Source of the DNA: Pseudomonadota bacterium
Lineage (GTDB): Bacteria; Bdellovibrionota_C; UBA2361; SZUA-149
Assembly (NCBI GenBank): GCA_029555385.1
Contig: JAKPSH010000026.1
Coordinates: forward strand, 1-33,783
Reading direction: 5' to 3'
DNA length: 33,783 nucleotides
Each line of letters opens with the position of its first letter. Position 1 is the stretch's first letter. Shown here in pieces: positions 1-7,978 of this stretch. The notes beneath the pieces were generated by a model that was not told the origin of the DNA, did no database searches, and saw only the letters and a program-made list of their open reading frames with translations. The position numbers were made by a program, and so were the translations under genes.

Positions 1-1
1 C

Positions 2-865
2 GCGCTTTCGAAGATTGTGCAGAAGATGAATTCCGCTGCGGCGCTCTCCACGTCCAATCGGGACGAGTTTCTCGAGCGTACACGCGAACTCCAGGCTAAA
101 CAAGTGCTCCATGCTGAAGCCGATCAAGGGCAAACAGGAACGAACAATGAATTTTCACTGTCCGCAGCGTATTTGCCGGTGCCGCTGGAGTTCGGGTCTA
201 CTTTGGGCAAGCTCCAGGCAGGTGCGATGAAGAACGTGCTTTACCGGGAGAATCATCTGATCGATCCCCTGGTGGAGCGTTCCAATAAATTGATCCAGGT
301 TACTTACGCTGCCACGCGGGGGATATTTCCGGCAGCGGCGCGGCGTTATGATACGGAAAATGTGCGGCTGACGGGCAAGTTTTATCTGGTGACCCAGCCA
401 TGGCATATCGACCGCAGAATTGACTGGACAGGTCCGTGGAGAACTTTGGGTGCACAGTTCGATTCCGCGGATCTGGAGACAGAGGAGGCGTTGCTGCGGC
501 GCCGTGCAAACGGACTGTTCGTGTTTCCGCGTGATCCTTGGGCGATGATCGAGCCGCTCAATCCGCTTCCGGTCAATCTGCCGTTTGCTGGTGCGTTGTC
601 CGGACTGAGCAATACGCTTCAGCCGGTGATGAGTTTTATTGAAGGAACGGTGCTGGACAGCATCGCTGATGCGCTGAACTGGATTCCGCGCTTAGGCCGG
701 GTTGCGGTAAGGATTCCCCGCTTTCCTGTAGCTCGTCCTGATGCTTATCCGAATACGCAGGAGTTCAATCCAGATAACGCCACAGGTGAGCTGCGCAGCT
801 TTAGTGATTACCTGTCCGAGCAGCGTGCGTTTAGAGACCGGCATCCCAACCCGAGTTTTAACTGA
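2..865 (+). CDS. Uncharacterised protein, C-terminal part (runs off the window)
   Basis: The reading frame is open from the first bases of the window and no Shine-Dalgarno sequence precedes the first possible starts (GTG at 17, ATG at 26). The gene therefore most likely begins upstream, and about 287 residues are visible. I do not recognise the family. The visible part is mostly hydrophilic with one weakly hydrophobic stretch near residues 190-225, so it looks soluble or extracytoplasmic. It ends 8 nt before the next gene, and the whole series down to TadC is on the same strand with short gaps, so it is probably the first visible member of the Tad operon. By position it could be the tail of a large TadE/TadG-like protein similar to the one at 30786-33515, but I see no diagnostic motif for this. 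Coding is well supported; function is not. Confidence 0.7.
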   Translation, partial: ALSKIVQKMNSAAALSTSNRDEFLERTRELQAKQVLHAEADQGQTGTNNEFSLSAAYLPVPLEFGSTLGKLQAGAMKNVLYRENHLIDPLVERSNKLIQVTYAATRGIFPAAARRYDTENVRLTGKFYLVTQPWHIDRRIDWTGPWRTLGAQFDSADLETEEALLRRRANGLFVFPRDPWAMIEPLNPLPVNLPFAGALSGLSNTLQPVMSFIEGTVLDSIADALNWIPRLGRVAVRIPRFPVARPDAYPNTQEFNPDNATGELRSFSDYLSEQRAFRDRHPNPSFN

Positions 866-873
866 CGAGGATA

Positions 874-1791
874 ATGATGAAGCAAGGTCTCGCTTATGTT
901 CAGGCCGATCTGGTGCGCTCTAGAAAGCAGAGTATTTTCTTTTATGCAGTTCTAGGACTGTTTTTCATCCTTTCGTCGTTTTTTTATGGCCTTGTGCATG
1001 GGCTGGGAAAAAATGCGACAAGGGCAGAGGCGGCATTGTCCCCGGACGCTGCGGACGAAAGCCTAGGCAATGCATATGCCGCGGCTCTGGACAGCGATTT
1101 GGCGGACGGTCTTCTGGTGATGCCGATCGGCAAGGATGTGGCGATTAACGGGAGAAAAGCCGAAGTCCTTTCGTTTATTACTAACCGGAGCGTAAAAGAA
1201 ATTCTCGCGGAGCAAGTAAAGAAATGGGAGGACGAGGGCCTTATTGCATTCGGTACCGGCACGCCGCAGCGCGGGGTGGCAATGGCGGCAGATCGCGCCG
1301 CAAAAGAGCGCTATGTGATTAATGCCTGGGAAGTCGCGCCGGAGCTGCGCGGGGCGGCAGCGCACGGATATGCAGTGCAGGGGATTATTGCCCGCGCGAC
1401 TGGCGGCAGGCAGGTTGATGGCGAGACGGAGGAAACACGCGGCCTGGTTCCTGGCATCCCTCTTTATCCCGGAGGTAAAAGCGGCGCAGTATTCAAGTCC
1501 CGGGAAGGTTCGATTCCTAGCTTTTCGTCGCTGTACCGCAGCCCGGCAAACCTTGAAGATACGCTTGATTTTTACCGGGATGAGCTGGGGAATGCAGGAT
1601 GGGTTATGCGGGATGCTGCTTTGATTCAACGTGCAGCAGCTCCGGTTGGGCACTTAATTATGGAGCGGGGAGACGAGGAGCTTACTCTTCTTTTTTCCGC
1701 CGCGCCGGCAGCCAGCAGCACGTCGAACAGGGCATTGCCGACGCTGATATCGGTTAATCTCGGGCCGCTGCGCAAGGACTTGAGAATGTGA
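874..1791 (+). CDS. Single-pass membrane protein of the Tad locus, unknown function
   Basis: The predicted protein has 305 residues. ATG at 874 follows a GAGG ribosome-binding site, and a second ATG sits directly behind it. Residues about 20-43 form one hydrophobic segment after a basic N-terminus, so most of the chain should lie in the periplasm. The last third carries a pattern with L-x-F-Y near residue 230 and G-W about 10 residues later. In my general experience such a pattern occurs in small secreted or lipoprotein domains, but I cannot name the family. The gene ends 9 nt before the Flp prepilin gene, and its stop codon overlaps the ribosome-binding site of that gene, so the two are almost certainly translated from one message. 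A role in pilus assembly or in handling the pilin is an inference from position only. Confidence 0.75.
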   Translation: MMKQGLAYVQADLVRSRKQSIFFYAVLGLFFILSSFFYGLVHGLGKNATRAEAALSPDAADESLGNAYAAALDSDLADGLLVMPIGKDVAINGRKAEVLSFITNRSVKEILAEQVKKWEDEGLIAFGTGTPQRGVAMAADRAAKERYVINAWEVAPELRGAAAHGYAVQGIIARATGGRQVDGETEETRGLVPGIPLYPGGKSGAVFKSREGSIPSFSSLYRSPANLEDTLDFYRDELGNAGWVMRDAALIQRAAAPVGHLIMERGDEELTLLFSAAPAASSTSNRALPTLISVNLGPLRKDLRM

Positions 1792-1800
1792 GGAAACTTA

Positions 1801-1992
1801 ATGATGAAAAAGACGGGAAGTGATAAGCCATTTAAGCTTATCCGTTCCGAGCACGGACAAAGCATGACCGAATATATAATCCTGGTGATTTTGGTCGCTA
1901 TTGTCTCGCTGCCGATACTGCGTTTGTATCCGGATGCGGTGCGCGGCTACTTGCGCCCGTTTTATTATTGTATTTCCCGGCCGATTCCTTGA
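1801..1992 (+). CDS. flp: Flp-type (type IVb) prepilin
   Basis: This 63-residue protein has the layout of a Flp prepilin: a basic leader, then G19, then Q-S-M-T-E-Y, then a hydrophobic stretch of about 15 residues. Prepilin peptidase cleaves after the Gly, which puts Glu at mature position +5 and Tyr at +6, the G/XXXXEY signature of Flp pilins. The mature part would be only about 44 residues. Its tail is unusual: instead of a Gly/Ala/Ser-rich end it has a charged and aromatic segment with R-P-F-Y-Y-C and ends in R-P-I-P. The ribosome-binding site AGGAA (1791-1795) overlaps the upstream stop codon. It sits directly upstream of cpaB, which fits the major or a minor pilin of the Tad machine. The dedicated prepilin peptidase is not in the window. 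Confidence 0.85.
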   Translation: MMKKTGSDKPFKLIRSEHGQSMTEYIILVILVAIVSLPILRLYPDAVRGYLRPFYYCISRPIP

Positions 1993-2074
1993 TTTTTGAT
2001 CGAGTAATGCTGGAGAATACTGAGCGATGTTCTGATTAGTAACAGTTGGTAGATAATCTTCGTGGGTTTACACC

Positions 2075-2953
2075 GTGAGCAAGAAGCAAAAGCAACTCAT
2101 TTTGGCGCTTATCCTGGGTCTGATCGTGGCGCTTATCCACAACAGTTACGTCGAGAGCCGGATCAGCGAATACCGGGATCGGAAAGAAATCGTGGTTTTT
2201 GTTGCCGCGCAGCCGATTGCTGCCGGTGATGAACTGACGCGGGAAATGGTGAAAAAGGTTTCGGTGCCGGAAAACTATGCTCCGCGCACACGGATTCGTG
2301 ATGTCGATCTGCCGCAGTGGCTGGGACAGAAGGTCGCCGTTGAGGTTCCCAAGGACGACTATGTGTTGAGCAGTTATTTTACACCGATCACGCCGGTGGG
2401 GCGTAAGCTGTCCGATCAGCTCAGCGGTCAGCTTGATTATCGTGCGATCACCATCCCGGTTGATGACACGAGTTCTCTGGCGCGTTCGGTCGTTGCCGGC
2501 GACAAGGTTGACATCATTTTTACTTTTGCGATGCCGCCGCTTCGCCAGAAGTTTTCAACTGTGCTGCTGCAGAATATGCCGGTAATCGCGACCGGCGGGT
2601 ACTCCGCCGTGGAGCAGGAGCTGGGAACGACAAGCGGGCGCTCGAAGAGCTACGGCACAGTTACGCTGCGGATGTCCGCGCTCGATGCTGTAAGGCTCAA
2701 CTATGCCCGCCAGGAAGGAAAGATCGCCATTGTTCTGAGGTACTCGGGCGACAATAATATTCTTAACCTTCCGCCGATCGGCACTATTGAAGATTTGCTC
2801 TCACCTACGGACAAGGAAATGCTCAAGGTTTCGCAGCGAGAGCAGCAGAAAATGGCGCAGCTAGAGGAGGATAGTTTTCGCGAACAGGTGAAATCAGTAA
2901 TGGATCAGCAGCGTCAGCAGAAAACGCATGCGACAGTAGGCGGAGGGCAGTGA
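2075..2953 (+). CDS. cpaB: CpaB/RcpC, Tad pilus assembly protein with SAF domain
   Basis: This 292-residue protein matches the CpaB/RcpC family. It has an N-terminal membrane anchor (about residues 8-25), then a SAF-like domain beginning with V-F-V-A-A-Q-P-I-A-A-G-D (about 42-100), then the RcpC domain around residues 120-230 with the pattern R-A-I-T-I-P-V-D. CpaB proteins are periplasmic partners of the Tad secretin and are thought to contact the outer-membrane channel or peptidoglycan. The C-terminal 40 residues are Gln/Glu-rich and probably flexible. The start is GTG with only a weak ribosome-binding site, after an 82-nt gap from flp. That is the longest gap in this part of the operon, so translation may be tuned separately from the pilin. 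Confidence 0.9.
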   Translation: MSKKQKQLILALILGLIVALIHNSYVESRISEYRDRKEIVVFVAAQPIAAGDELTREMVKKVSVPENYAPRTRIRDVDLPQWLGQKVAVEVPKDDYVLSSYFTPITPVGRKLSDQLSGQLDYRAITIPVDDTSSLARSVVAGDKVDIIFTFAMPPLRQKFSTVLLQNMPVIATGGYSAVEQELGTTSGRSKSYGTVTLRMSALDAVRLNYARQEGKIAIVLRYSGDNNILNLPPIGTIEDLLSPTDKEMLKVSQREQQKMAQLEEDSFREQVKSVMDQQRQQKTHATVGGGQ

Positions 2954-2959
2954 CAGCAT

Positions 2960-4708
2960 ATGGCAATAACGGTCAAGGTTGATTTAATTCAACCCGGCGT
3001 TTCTGAAGTGCGCATTCTGGATCAGACATTCGGCAAGGAGGAAGTGCTGATCGGGAGGACAGCGGGAAACGATGTTGTGTTGGGGTCGCCGGAAGTATCC
3101 AGCAAGCATGCTAAGCTCTTTGCTAAAGTATCGGAACGGACCGGTGAGCGCGTGTTATGCGTGATGGATCTGCGAAGTTCGAACGGGACGTTTCTCGAAG
3201 ACATCAAGCTTCCTCCTGGCGAAGTTGTGGAAATTAAGGCCAGCGAGCGGCTTGTTATCGGCAGCTATCTCCTGACCCCTTTCTTGACGCCAGGTTCGGA
3301 AATGACCGCGGCCCATGACCTGCGGGAAGCGCGTGCTCAGCAAGCGGCGCCCGCTGCCGCGCCGCAGGCTGCGCAGCAGCCCGCAGCACGGCCTCAACCG
3401 CAGCGGAAATCCTCAGATTTGTTTGAAGAGGAATTCCGCATCCGGCGGACAATTCACGATAAATTGATTGAGCGTCTGGACCTGCGGCGCAAAGATATCG
3501 CCCAGCTTTCGGAAGAAGATTTGCGGACACGCGCCCGCAGCGTCGTTGAGCAGATATTGGTCGACTTGCGCTGGGAGATTCCGCAAGGGCTCGAGCGTGA
3601 TGGCTTAATTCAGCACGTGCTGGATGAAGCGCTTGGTTTAGGACCTCTTGAAGAACTGATTGCGGATGAGAGCTGCTCCGAGATTATGGTCAACAGCTTT
3701 CAAGAAATATATGCAGAGCGCCGGGGCAAGCTGGAGTTGTCGGATTTGCGCTTTTCCAGTGAGCAAGCCGTGCTGGCGGCGATCGAGCGGATTCTTGCAC
3801 CGATTGGCCGGCGCATTGATGAAAGCTCGCCGATGGTGGATGCGCGCCTCAAAGACGGTTCGCGTGTCAACGCGGTGACACGGCCGCTGGCCTTGAAAGG
3901 TCCTTGCGTCACGATCCGCAAATTCTCCAAGACTCCGCTCGGTATCGACGATTTGGTGCGCTTTGGCTCGCTTTCTCAAGGCATGGCTGACTTTTTGCGT
4001 TTAGCCGTCGCTAACCGGCTGAATATCGTCATCTCTGGCGGTACCGGTTCCGGAAAGACCACGCTGCTCAATATCATTTCCAGTTTTATCCCGGAAGGGG
4101 AGCGCGTGATTACGGTCGAAGATGCTGCCGAACTGCGTTTGCCGCGCGAGCATCTGGTGTCTTTTGAGACGCGTCCGCCAAACCTTGAAGGAAAGGGCGC
4201 CGTGACGATCCGTGATCTGGTGCGAAACTCCCTGCGCATGCGGCCTGATCGCATCATCATCGGCGAATGCCGCGGCGCAGAAGCGTTGGATATGCTCCAG
4301 GCAATGAATACGGGACACGACGGCTCGATGACGACGGGACATGCCAATTCGCCAGCCGATATGGTGCGGCGTCTGGAGACGATGGTTTTAACCGCTGGAT
4401 TGGATTTGCCGGTTCGCGCGGTGCGCGAGCAAATTGCCAGCGCTGTGGATCTGGTATTGCAGCAGACCCGCTTTGCCTGCGGCTCCCGCGTGATCACCGG
4501 GATCAGCGAAGTCGTCGGCATGGATTACGACGAGGGAACGGTTGTTTTGGAGGATATCTTTGTTTTCCATGAAGAAGGGTACGGTGGACCAGACGGGAAA
4601 ATGCAGGGTTATCACCAGGCTACCGGTTATGTACCGAAATTCTTCAAGGCATTGCAGCAGCGCGGTATCGCTGTTGATGCAGATATGTTTTCACCGGCGC
4701 GCAGATAG
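2960..4708 (+). CDS. cpaF: FHA-CpaF: Tad secretion ATPase with N-terminal FHA domain
   Basis: This 582-residue fusion starts with a canonical FHA phosphothreonine-binding domain (about 1-110): G32-R33, S47-S-K-H50 and N75-G-T77. A linker rich in Ala, Pro and Gln follows (about 122-150). The rest is a CpaF/TadA secretion ATPase of the VirB11/PilT type, with Walker A G360-G-T-G-S-G-K-T367, a Walker B region containing G-E-C-R-G, and the His-box stretch T-T-G-H-A-N-S, where most CpaF proteins known to me have T-T-I-H-A-N. CpaF hexamers power Flp pilus assembly at the cytoplasmic membrane together with TadB and TadC. The GGAGG ribosome-binding site lies in the end of cpaB, and the gap is 6 nt. 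The FHA domain implies docking to a phosphorylated partner; that is inference. Confidence 0.93.
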   Translation: MAITVKVDLIQPGVSEVRILDQTFGKEEVLIGRTAGNDVVLGSPEVSSKHAKLFAKVSERTGERVLCVMDLRSSNGTFLEDIKLPPGEVVEIKASERLVIGSYLLTPFLTPGSEMTAAHDLREARAQQAAPAAAPQAAQQPAARPQPQRKSSDLFEEEFRIRRTIHDKLIERLDLRRKDIAQLSEEDLRTRARSVVEQILVDLRWEIPQGLERDGLIQHVLDEALGLGPLEELIADESCSEIMVNSFQEIYAERRGKLELSDLRFSSEQAVLAAIERILAPIGRRIDESSPMVDARLKDGSRVNAVTRPLALKGPCVTIRKFSKTPLGIDDLVRFGSLSQGMADFLRLAVANRLNIVISGGTGSGKTTLLNIISSFIPEGERVITVEDAAELRLPREHLVSFETRPPNLEGKGAVTIRDLVRNSLRMRPDRIIIGECRGAEALDMLQAMNTGHDGSMTTGHANSPADMVRRLETMVLTAGLDLPVRAVREQIASAVDLVLQQTRFACGSRVITGISEVVGMDYDEGTVVLEDIFVFHEEGYGGPDGKMQGYHQATGYVPKFFKALQQRGIAVDADMFSPARR

Positions 4709-4719
4709 GAGTTCTTGTA

Positions 4720-5577
4720 ATGAGCATCAGTTTGCTGGAATTGCTGCTTCAAGCTGCTGTTTTTGCCGTTGTCAGTTTTCTTGCGTATGTGGTGTTTAGC
4801 GAATATGCGGATAAGACATCGGAACTGAAGCAGCAGAGTGTGCGCAGCGGCGATTCGATGTTGGCAGAGCTTTATATCGGGATGTCGCCGGAAGCTTTTT
4901 TCTTCCTGCGCCTTGTCGCGGCGCTCGTTTGTCTGGCTTTGGGCATCTTGCTGCTTAATTTTACGATTGGCCTTTTTCTCGCTGCCGGCGGCTTCGTTGT
5001 TCCTTATTTCATTCTGAAGAGTCAGAAGGAAAAGCGCGTGCGGCGCGTTGAAGCGCAGCTTGTCGACGGCTTGGAGCTGCTGGGCAACAGTTTGCGTTCG
5101 GGGTTGACGCTCCAGCAGGCCGTGGAACTCCTGGTGCGGGAGTTTCCGCCGCCGCTTTCGCAAGAATTCTCTTTAGTCTTGGCGGAAACGCGTGTTGGTG
5201 TTGAGTTCGCGGAGGCGCTTGAGCGTATGGCCCGCCGCCTTGATTCCAATGTCGTTTTTATTCTTTCCACCGGCATTGCCATCGTAAAGCAATGCGGCGG
5301 CGACATGACGCAAATTTTTGCCAATATTGCCAATACTATCCGCGAGCAAGCGACGATTGAGGGGAAAATGCATGCCGTGACTGCGCAAGGCAGGTTTCAG
5401 GGGCTTATTCTGGGATTAATGCCTTTTGCTCTGATGTTTGTGCTTTATCTGATTGACCCGACGCATATCGAGACGCTGTTCCGATATCAGATAGGAATTT
5501 GGGCATTTGGCGCAATGGTCGTGATGATTATACTGGCGCAAGTGTGGATTCGTAAGTTGCTGGAACTTGACGTTTAG
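4720..5577 (+). CDS. tadB: TadB, Tad inner-membrane platform protein
   Basis: This 285-residue protein has the TadB layout. One hydrophobic segment lies at the N-terminus (about 5-25), a pair at about 62-100, then a cytoplasmic T2SSF domain (about 120-225) with the typical L-R-S-G-L-T-L-Q-Q-A-V stretch, and two C-terminal membrane helices (about 225-283). TadB and TadC form the inner-membrane platform on which CpaF acts. The ribosome-binding site AGGAG (4707-4711) overlaps the stop codon of the FHA-CpaF gene, so translation is coupled. Nothing appears broken or unusual. Confidence 0.9.
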   Translation: MSISLLELLLQAAVFAVVSFLAYVVFSEYADKTSELKQQSVRSGDSMLAELYIGMSPEAFFFLRLVAALVCLALGILLLNFTIGLFLAAGGFVVPYFILKSQKEKRVRRVEAQLVDGLELLGNSLRSGLTLQQAVELLVREFPPPLSQEFSLVLAETRVGVEFAEALERMARRLDSNVVFILSTGIAIVKQCGGDMTQIFANIANTIREQATIEGKMHAVTAQGRFQGLILGLMPFALMFVLYLIDPTHIETLFRYQIGIWAFGAMVVMIILAQVWIRKLLELDV

Positions 5578-5610
5578 CCTGATTGTTAAGCGAAGGAGGC
5601 CGGGCGAAGT

Positions 5611-6501
5611 ATGGGAATTAGTGTTCAGGCGCAGGAATTGATGCTTTCGCTTGCGGTGGCCTGCGTCGTTGCTTTCTTTTATGTAGTCCTAGCTCCGGAT
5701 GATGAAGAGTCATTGGAAGACCCCGGTCTTGCGGTACGGCGCCGAAAGCAGCGCAGCATCTTCCTTAAGCTTTTTGCACCGTTAATTTATGTGCTGGGCC
5801 AGTTCATCAGCGTGCTCCCGATGCACGAGCGGCGGGAAAAGCTGCAGAAGAGACTGATTCAGGCCGGGCGCCCGGGCGGGCTCAGCGCAGATGAGTTTGA
5901 TGCTAGCCGCGTTATTGCTGTTGTCTTAGGTTTCTTGGCGGGAAGCTACTTCGATCTCGAAGCAGCGACAGCGCCGGCAATTGCGGTGGCGCTTGCTCTC
6001 TTGGGTTTCTTATATCCGGACATCTGGCTCAAAGGGGCGACGCAAAAGCGCCGGCGCAGCATTTTTCGCACAATGCCGGACATCCTGGATATTTTACGGC
6101 TCGCTGTGGATGCTGGTTTGGACCTTTCCAGCGCATTTCGTGTGGTTGTCGAGCGAGGCCGCCGTGGTCCGCTGCTGGATGAGCTGGAGCTTGTTGAGCG
6201 GGATATGGCACTGGGCCGTACACGAAAAGATGCGCTGCGTTCGTTTGCGGATCGCGTGGGGATGACGGAAATTAACGCCTTAGTCTTGGCGTTGATTCAG
6301 GCGGATCAGCTTGGTGCGAGTATTGGTCCGGTGCTGAAGACGCAGGCCGAGATGTCCCGGACCAAGCGCTGGCAGCTCGCTGAAGCGACAGTAAACAAGA
6401 TGCCGATGAAGATGTTAGGGCCATTGGTTTTATTTATATTCCCTTCGTCGTTCATCATTCTTTTTACGCCGCTGGTTATTCAATGGCTGCAATCTGATTA
6501 G
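5611..6501 (+). CDS. tadC: TadC, Tad inner-membrane platform protein
   Basis: This 296-residue T2SSF-family protein is the expected partner of TadB. It has an N-terminal helix (about 10-27), further hydrophobic segments near 47-60 and 105-135, the T2SSF domain (about 150-270) with M-P-D-I-L-D-I-L-R-L-A-V-D-A-G-L-D, and a C-terminal helix. The motif near R-T-K-R-W-Q-L-A-E-A is typical of TadC. The gene has the strong ribosome-binding site AAGGAGG (5593-5599) and lies 33 nt behind tadB. Only one TadB/TadC pair is visible although two CpaF ATPases are encoded. Confidence 0.9.
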   Translation: MGISVQAQELMLSLAVACVVAFFYVVLAPDDEESLEDPGLAVRRRKQRSIFLKLFAPLIYVLGQFISVLPMHERREKLQKRLIQAGRPGGLSADEFDASRVIAVVLGFLAGSYFDLEAATAPAIAVALALLGFLYPDIWLKGATQKRRRSIFRTMPDILDILRLAVDAGLDLSSAFRVVVERGRRGPLLDELELVERDMALGRTRKDALRSFADRVGMTEINALVLALIQADQLGASIGPVLKTQAEMSRTKRWQLAEATVNKMPMKMLGPLVLFIFPSSFIILFTPLVIQWLQSD

Positions 6502-6516
6502 TGTTTTGAGGCGGCG

Positions 6517-7971
6517 ATGGGACGAAAAATAGACATTAAAGTTGTGTCGGGTGTGAGCGCGGGGGATATTTTCCATTTTACGGTGGAAGAAAATGCCCCG
6601 CTGGTGATTGGACGCGAACATGACTGCAAGATTGTCCTCCAGGATGCATACGTCTCCCGCCGGCATACGGCTATTGAACTTGCTCCGGAGGGGTTTTTTA
6701 TTTCCGATCTGGGCAGCACGCATGGAACTGTTCATATGGGCTTCCATCTGCGTCCGGGTCCGGAAGGCCGCCGGGCGCTGAAAAGCGGCGACGAGTTTAA
6801 AGTCGGTGATACAATTTTTAGTGTTCATTTCAAGACGGACTTGGCGCAAAAGCTGGAAGGTAAAAAAGCGGGTGCTTCGTCCGTCGCGGGAAAGCCGGGA
6901 ATTTCTTTTTTAACCAAGGGCCGGTATCCGCTTTACATCGGTTTGATTCTCGCCTTGCTGCTGCTCCTCCTTATGCTCCCCGAGAATAACGAGCAAGGAT
7001 CTCTGCCGGCGCAGGATAATCAAGTGCTTACGCTTCCTGAAGAGCGCATCAAGGGATATTGGCCGCTCAAAGGTAATTTTGCCCCAGGTCTGATTGATAC
7101 ACGGCATGTAGATAAGGTGCGTTTTCTCCTTCCCGCAGCCGATCTCGTTGTGGACTATGAATATCAGAGTGAAGCGCCGATTGAGGTTTTTCTGGATGAA
7201 GCGCTGATTGAGAAACTTAGGGTGAATGTTGATATCTGGCGCAAACGGCAGATGGTCGTGCGTGATTTGGCGATCGGACGCGATCGGATTTTGACGCTTG
7301 ATAACACCGATTATCCGCCGAAGACCCCCGCCGGTGATCTGCCGCTTAAGAAATGGCGGGTGCGCAACGTGCGTATTGTGCCGGTAGGCCAGCGGGCGAA
7401 AGAAGATTTGAATGCGGCGCTGACGGAAGCGTTGTCTTATGCTTCGCGCATTGATACCACACCGGAATCCCTATTTCTTTTAGTGCGCTCGCTGCAGCAG
7501 TGTGTTGTTGAAGCACTTGCCGAGGCGGGATTGGATGGAGTTGATTTTGAGCTCGATTTGGAGGCGAGCCTTCCCGGACGGTATGTTAAGACGGATCCCG
7601 GAATGGATAGCGCGCAAAGCGCGCAGCTCGATCCGCAGGCATTGACCGAGGATTTGTCATCCATTGTGCAGCGGCGCGAACAGGGGCTTGCCGCGCAGTT
7701 TGCCAATGAGCAGCTGCGGGACTTGACGGAATTGACGGCTAAGCTTGATACGGAGCTTTGGCGGCGTGTAAACAGCCGGACTTCTGCGGCGCTGCGTTCT
7801 GCCGAGATGAAGAACTATATTGCGGCGCATGATCACTTGCAGGCGATCAAAAACATGGTGCCGGACGAAACTGATTTTCGCTGGACGATGGCGGAGCGGC
7901 GTTTAAATGATGAAAAGATTGTTCCGAAAAAAGTGAGAATAAATCCCAAAAAATTTAGAAGAGAGGAATAA
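6517..7971 (+). CDS. FHA-domain single-pass membrane protein of the Tad locus
   Basis: The 484-residue protein begins with a canonical FHA domain (about 1-115): G32-R33, S47-R-R-H50 and H69-G-T71, the last replacing the usual N-G-T. A single strongly hydrophobic segment at about 138-156 (Leu-rich) follows, then about 325 residues without a family I recognise. With the FHA domain in the cytoplasm, the C-terminal part would be periplasmic. The region around 175-270 looks beta-rich, and the last 150 residues look helical and charged, ending in a very basic tail rich in Lys and Arg. It sits between tadC and the second CpaF gene, with gaps of 15 and 7 nt. It is a good candidate for a transmembrane link between phosphorylated partners in the cytoplasm and the assembly machine, but this is inference. 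Confidence 0.8.
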   Translation: MGRKIDIKVVSGVSAGDIFHFTVEENAPLVIGREHDCKIVLQDAYVSRRHTAIELAPEGFFISDLGSTHGTVHMGFHLRPGPEGRRALKSGDEFKVGDTIFSVHFKTDLAQKLEGKKAGASSVAGKPGISFLTKGRYPLYIGLILALLLLLLMLPENNEQGSLPAQDNQVLTLPEERIKGYWPLKGNFAPGLIDTRHVDKVRFLLPAADLVVDYEYQSEAPIEVFLDEALIEKLRVNVDIWRKRQMVVRDLAIGRDRILTLDNTDYPPKTPAGDLPLKKWRVRNVRIVPVGQRAKEDLNAALTEALSYASRIDTTPESLFLLVRSLQQCVVEALAEAGLDGVDFELDLEASLPGRYVKTDPGMDSAQSAQLDPQALTEDLSSIVQRREQGLAAQFANEQLRDLTELTAKLDTELWRRVNSRTSAALRSAEMKNYIAAHDHLQAIKNMVPDETDFRWTMAERRLNDEKIVPKKVRINPKKFRREE

Positions 7972-7978
7972 TACCAGC

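Noticed and set aside
1063..1653. Long minus-strand open frame opposite the gene at 874-1791
   Set aside because: It lies fully antisense to a well-supported gene, has no ribosome-binding site and has a composition typical of an antisense frame.
4627..5163. 178-residue minus-strand frame opposite tadB
   Set aside because: tadB is certain; the opposite frame has no family features and runs across a gene junction.
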